Shown: positions 40,960-43,362 of the stretch, piece after piece
How positions within the stretch are numbered: position 1 is the first letter of the stretch
How the letters are laid out: every line of letters begins with the position of its first letter
DNA from: Verrucomicrobiota bacterium
Lineage (GTDB): Bacteria > Verrucomicrobiota > Verrucomicrobiia > Verrucomicrobiales > Akkermansiaceae
Length of the DNA: 43,362 nt
Reading direction: 5' to 3'
Assembly (NCBI GenBank): GCA_008932935.1
Contig: WBXD01000003.1
Coordinates: 1-43,362 of the forward strand
Program-made: the position numbers and the translations under genes
The notes under the pieces: model-generated
What the model was told of the DNA's origin: nothing
The model's database searches: none
The model's input: the letters and a program-made list of their open reading frames with translations, nothing else

Positions 40960-42507
40960 TTACCAGTCGTCGGTGCGGAACGGCGACGCGGGAAGGTTGT
41001 CCTTGTTAAACAGATTGCACCCCACTGGATCCTGGCAGTAGGCGTAGCGCACGGCTACGGGGTTCGGGACTTCCGGCGCGCAAACCACCACGTCGTTGCC
41101 TTCGATCACGGCGGTGGCGGGCATCCATTTCTTGTCAGCTCCGGCCACCGCAAAATTTTTCAGTGGTTCGTTAGGTGTGAGTTTCACCAGTTCCGGCCCG
41201 CTTTTCGTGCCGCTCACCAAGCCGCTGCCCACGCTTTCGAAATGCAGGCGGATCTTGGCCCCCTGCACTTCCATCTGTTTGTAGAGCGGTCCGCTAACTA
41301 CCAGGTTTTTCCGTCCGTATTCGTTGCGCAAGGCCCACAGCGAGAGTCGTTTCGCGACGTCCTGTTTGTTGGTGGGATGCCACCCGGATGAGCCTTCCAA
41401 ATCAATGATCGTGGCCATGCCGGTGTGCGGGATGGCGAGGCATTTGCGCTGGGCTTCACGCGTCGGCGATAACCCGTCGCCCTGCCATGGCAGCCCATCC
41501 TTCTGCGGCATGCGGGCGAGTTGCACAAAATAGAATGGCAACTCGGGAAGTCCCCACACCGCGCGCCAGCCGCCAATCAATGCCTGCATACGCTTGACGT
41601 AGATGTCATTTTCGCCGCCGTTCCACTCGCCCTGATACCACACGAAACCGCGCAACGCGAACGGCACAAGCGGATAGATCATGCCGCGATACAAGCCGCT
41701 GAATTCCAAGTTCGGGTGGTTCGGCCAGTCCGGAGCGACCGGTACCCGCCCGCCGCTGGCCAACGCCTTCTTGGTCCTCTCGATCCAGTCTTCCATCACC
41801 GGCAGCGACTTGGGCAGGAGTTGTTCACGGTAGAATTTCTCGGCGTCTCCGATGCCTTTCACCTTGTCGGCAAATTCTGGCACCATCGCCAAGCCTTCCG
41901 GAGCGGTCCACAACTCGATGCGGGTGCCCCCCACGGAACTGTGGATCAATCCGATCGGAACACCTGCCTCCGGTTGGATTTCGCGCCCGAACAGATACAA
42001 CACCGCGGAGAATCCCGTGACCGACTCCGGCGTGCATGCCAGCCACTTCGCGTTCACGTCATCGACAATCTGTGCCTTCTCACAGCGCGGCACCGTGAAC
42101 AGGCGGATCAGTGGTTTGTTAGCGCCGGCGATTTCCTCCTTGGCGTTGAGGACCTCGCGCATCGCGAACTCCATGTTGGATTGGCCCGAGCCAAGCCACA
42201 CGTCGCCCACCAACACGTCGGGGATTTTCAGCGTGTTGCTGCCACTCACGCTGAGTTCCCGCGGCGTTGTACTCGCGGTCAGGGCCGCCAGCTTGGCCGT
42301 CCACTTGCCGTCCTTACCCGTCACTGCGGAACAATTCTGGCCGGCAAACGTCACCGTCACCTTTTCACCAGGAGTGGCCCATCCCCAGACCGGCACGGCC
42401 ATGCCACGCTGCAACACCATGTGTTCGCTGAACACGCCCGCCACCCGCACGTCGGCACGGGCGGCAGCGGATATGGCCAGCAGGAAAATAGTTAGACGAA
42501 GAGGCAT
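40960..42507 (-). CDS. Secreted sialate O-acetylesterase-like SGNH hydrolase (copy 2)
   Basis: A 515-residue relative of the esterase at 37630. It has a signal peptide (MPLRLTIFLLAISAAARA), the N-terminal sandwich VAGVFSEHMVLQRGMAVPVWG, nucleophile S110 in VWLGSGQSNMEF, GLIHSSVGGTRIELW, LRGFVWYQGEWNGG, and the His motif SGWHPTNKQDVAKRLS. The residue before the HP differs from copy 1, where it reads DIHP. The C termini are nearly the same (CNLFNKDNLPASPFRTDDW), so the two are paralogues. ATG 42507 is preferred for the signal peptide; 42531 and 42552 are possible. It is on the opposite strand to the rest of the degradation cluster and is bracketed by the two 23-bp repeats. Likely a polysaccharide deacetylase-type esterase. 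Confidence 0.9.
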   Translation of the reverse strand: MPLRLTIFLLAISAAARADVRVAGVFSEHMVLQRGMAVPVWGWATPGEKVTVTFAGQNCSAVTGKDGKWTAKLAALTASTTPRELSVSGSNTLKIPDVLVGDVWLGSGQSNMEFAMREVLNAKEEIAGANKPLIRLFTVPRCEKAQIVDDVNAKWLACTPESVTGFSAVLYLFGREIQPEAGVPIGLIHSSVGGTRIELWTAPEGLAMVPEFADKVKGIGDAEKFYREQLLPKSLPVMEDWIERTKKALASGGRVPVAPDWPNHPNLEFSGLYRGMIYPLVPFALRGFVWYQGEWNGGENDIYVKRMQALIGGWRAVWGLPELPFYFVQLARMPQKDGLPWQGDGLSPTREAQRKCLAIPHTGMATIIDLEGSSGWHPTNKQDVAKRLSLWALRNEYGRKNLVVSGPLYKQMEVQGAKIRLHFESVGSGLVSGTKSGPELVKLTPNEPLKNFAVAGADKKWMPATAVIEGNDVVVCAPEVPNPVAVRYAYCQDPVGCNLFNKDNLPASPFRTDDW

Positions 42508-42620
42508 GGATAATTGGATGAATGGGGACATGGTTCGGGGGGCTGTAAGCAAGCGCCGCTGCCTATACGTAACATTTTAAGGCGTGATTTCACTCATTCA
42601 TTGATCGGTGTGGAAAACTT

Positions 42621-42643
42621 TCATTACAGGGTGACAGATAAAT
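42621..42643 (+). repeat. 23-bp repeat, copy 2 (upstream of RAYT)
   Basis: An exact copy of 40715-40737, ending 48 bases before the transposase start codon. Its position is what is expected for an element end or a recognition sequence of the adjacent transposase. Confidence 0.85.
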
Positions 42644-42691
42644 AGTAGAGAATCTTGTGGATTGTGCGGTTTCCGGTGGTATGGTGGCCAT

Positions 42692-43362
42692 ATGCGCAGG
42701 TCACGATGGCTGGCGGGTTGGAAGGATTCGGCGACGAAGCCGGTGATATATCATTGCATAAGCCGAGTGGTGGATCGGCGGTTTGTGTTTGAGGAGAGGG
42801 AGTGCGAGGCGTTCAGGATGTTTTTTCGGGTGTATGAGAATTTCTCAGGCTGCCGGGTGTTGGCGTATTGCGTGATGTCTAACCATTTTCATTTGCTGTT
42901 GGAGGTGCCACGGATGGTGGATGGCGGGTTGAGTGACGAGGAATTACTGAAGCGTCTGGGCGGACTATATTCCGAGGTGGTGGTGGCTGGTGTAGCGGCG
43001 GAATTGGCGGAAGCGAGGAAGGTATCTATCGGCGAGAGCGATGGTGCGGCTGACGCGCGGGTGGCGGCCATACATGCCCGGTTCACCTACCGGATGCATG
43101 ATTTAAGTGAGTTCATGAAGGGCTTGTTGATTCGCTTCACGCGGTGGTTCAACCGGGTGCATTCGCGTTCAGGAACCTTGTGGGAAGAACGGTTCAAGAG
43201 CGTGATCGTGGAAAGCGGGGTGGCGGCGCGGACTATGGCGACCTACATAGATCTTAATCCGGTGCGGGCGGGGATGGTGAAAGACCCGGCGGATTACCGC
43301 TGGAGCAGTTATGGAGAAGCGGTGGGCGGCGGGAGGAAGGGGAATGGAAAAAAAGCCCGCGA
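42692..43362 (+). CDS. REP-associated tyrosine transposase (RAYT), 3' end beyond window
   Basis: A Y1/IS200-like transposase of the RAYT group; 223 residues are visible and the frame is still open at the window edge. It begins with the family pattern KPVIYHCISRVVDRRFVF, has the metal-binding HUH motif H65-F-H67 in CVMSNHFHLLLEV, a middle helix YRMHDLSEFMKGLLIRFTRW, and catalytic Tyr185 in ATYIDLNPVRAGMV followed by YRWSSYGE. RAYTs nick single-stranded DNA at palindromic repeat sequences and help to spread them. A poorly conserved insert at about residues 85-140 is common in this group. The 23-bp repeat upstream is a candidate recognition site. Confidence 0.9.
   Translation, partial: MRRSRWLAGWKDSATKPVIYHCISRVVDRRFVFEERECEAFRMFFRVYENFSGCRVLAYCVMSNHFHLLLEVPRMVDGGLSDEELLKRLGGLYSEVVVAGVAAELAEARKVSIGESDGAADARVAAIHARFTYRMHDLSEFMKGLLIRFTRWFNRVHSRSGTLWEERFKSVIVESGVAARTMATYIDLNPVRAGMVKDPADYRWSSYGEAVGGGRKGNGKKAR

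Noticed and set aside
1-43362. CRISPR array, prophage or tRNA genes
   Set aside because: No regularly spaced repeats, phage structural genes or tRNA-like cloverleaf sequences were recognised.

Overview
The window looks like a chromosomal segment of a Verrucomicrobiota bacterium, probably near Verrucomicrobiales. This is inferred from gene content: an exosortase/EpsI pair beside an exopolysaccharide locus, a GH127-type arabinofuranosidase, DUF5695 and DUF6055 proteins, two secreted sialate O-acetylesterases and a REP-associated (Y1/IS200-like) transposase. There is no rRNA or other phylogenetic marker to prove it.

Region 1 (about 1-24.5 kb, all on +) is a large glycan locus. It holds about ten glycosyltransferase genes: GT4, GT61, GT11, GT2, a STELLO/DUF288 type, a GT-C type membrane protein, one GT4-GT2-GT4 triple fusion and one unclassified GT-A-like protein. 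It also holds eight methyltransferases: four FkbM, two paralogous class I enzymes, one DUF268 and one Methyltransf_24. It ends with a polyprenyl-phosphate sugar-1-phosphate transferase and an O-antigen ligase/polymerase-like protein with a TPR tail. The first ~7.8 kb (FkbM quartet) is visibly AT-richer than the rest, suggesting separate acquisition. Genes from 14.3 to 18.1 kb are tightly coupled, with TAATG/ATGA overlaps.

Region 2 (24.5-26.3 kb, -) is an exosortase followed by an overlapping EpsI, convergent with the ligase gene. A glycan built by region 1 together with exosortase-sorted surface proteins is a familiar pairing. No sorted protein with a C-terminal PEP-CTERM-like signal is visible here.

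Region 3 (26.4-30.1 kb, +) is housekeeping: PRPP synthetase (prs), ribosomal protein L25 with its own promoter and a clear terminator, a 0.67 kb non-coding stretch, an isolated SdhB/FrdB iron-sulfur subunit and an exported MsrB.

Region 4 (30.3-42.5 kb) is a carbohydrate-degradation cluster of secreted proteins: GH127 enzyme, DUF5695 protein, DUF6055 metallopeptidase-like protein with a left-handed beta-helix tail, sialate O-acetylesterase and alpha/beta hydrolase (+), then a second sialate O-acetylesterase (-). No SusC/SusD pair is present. The window ends inside a RAYT transposase gene. A 23-bp sequence just upstream of that gene recurs exactly 1.9 kb earlier, across the stop codon of the alpha/beta hydrolase.
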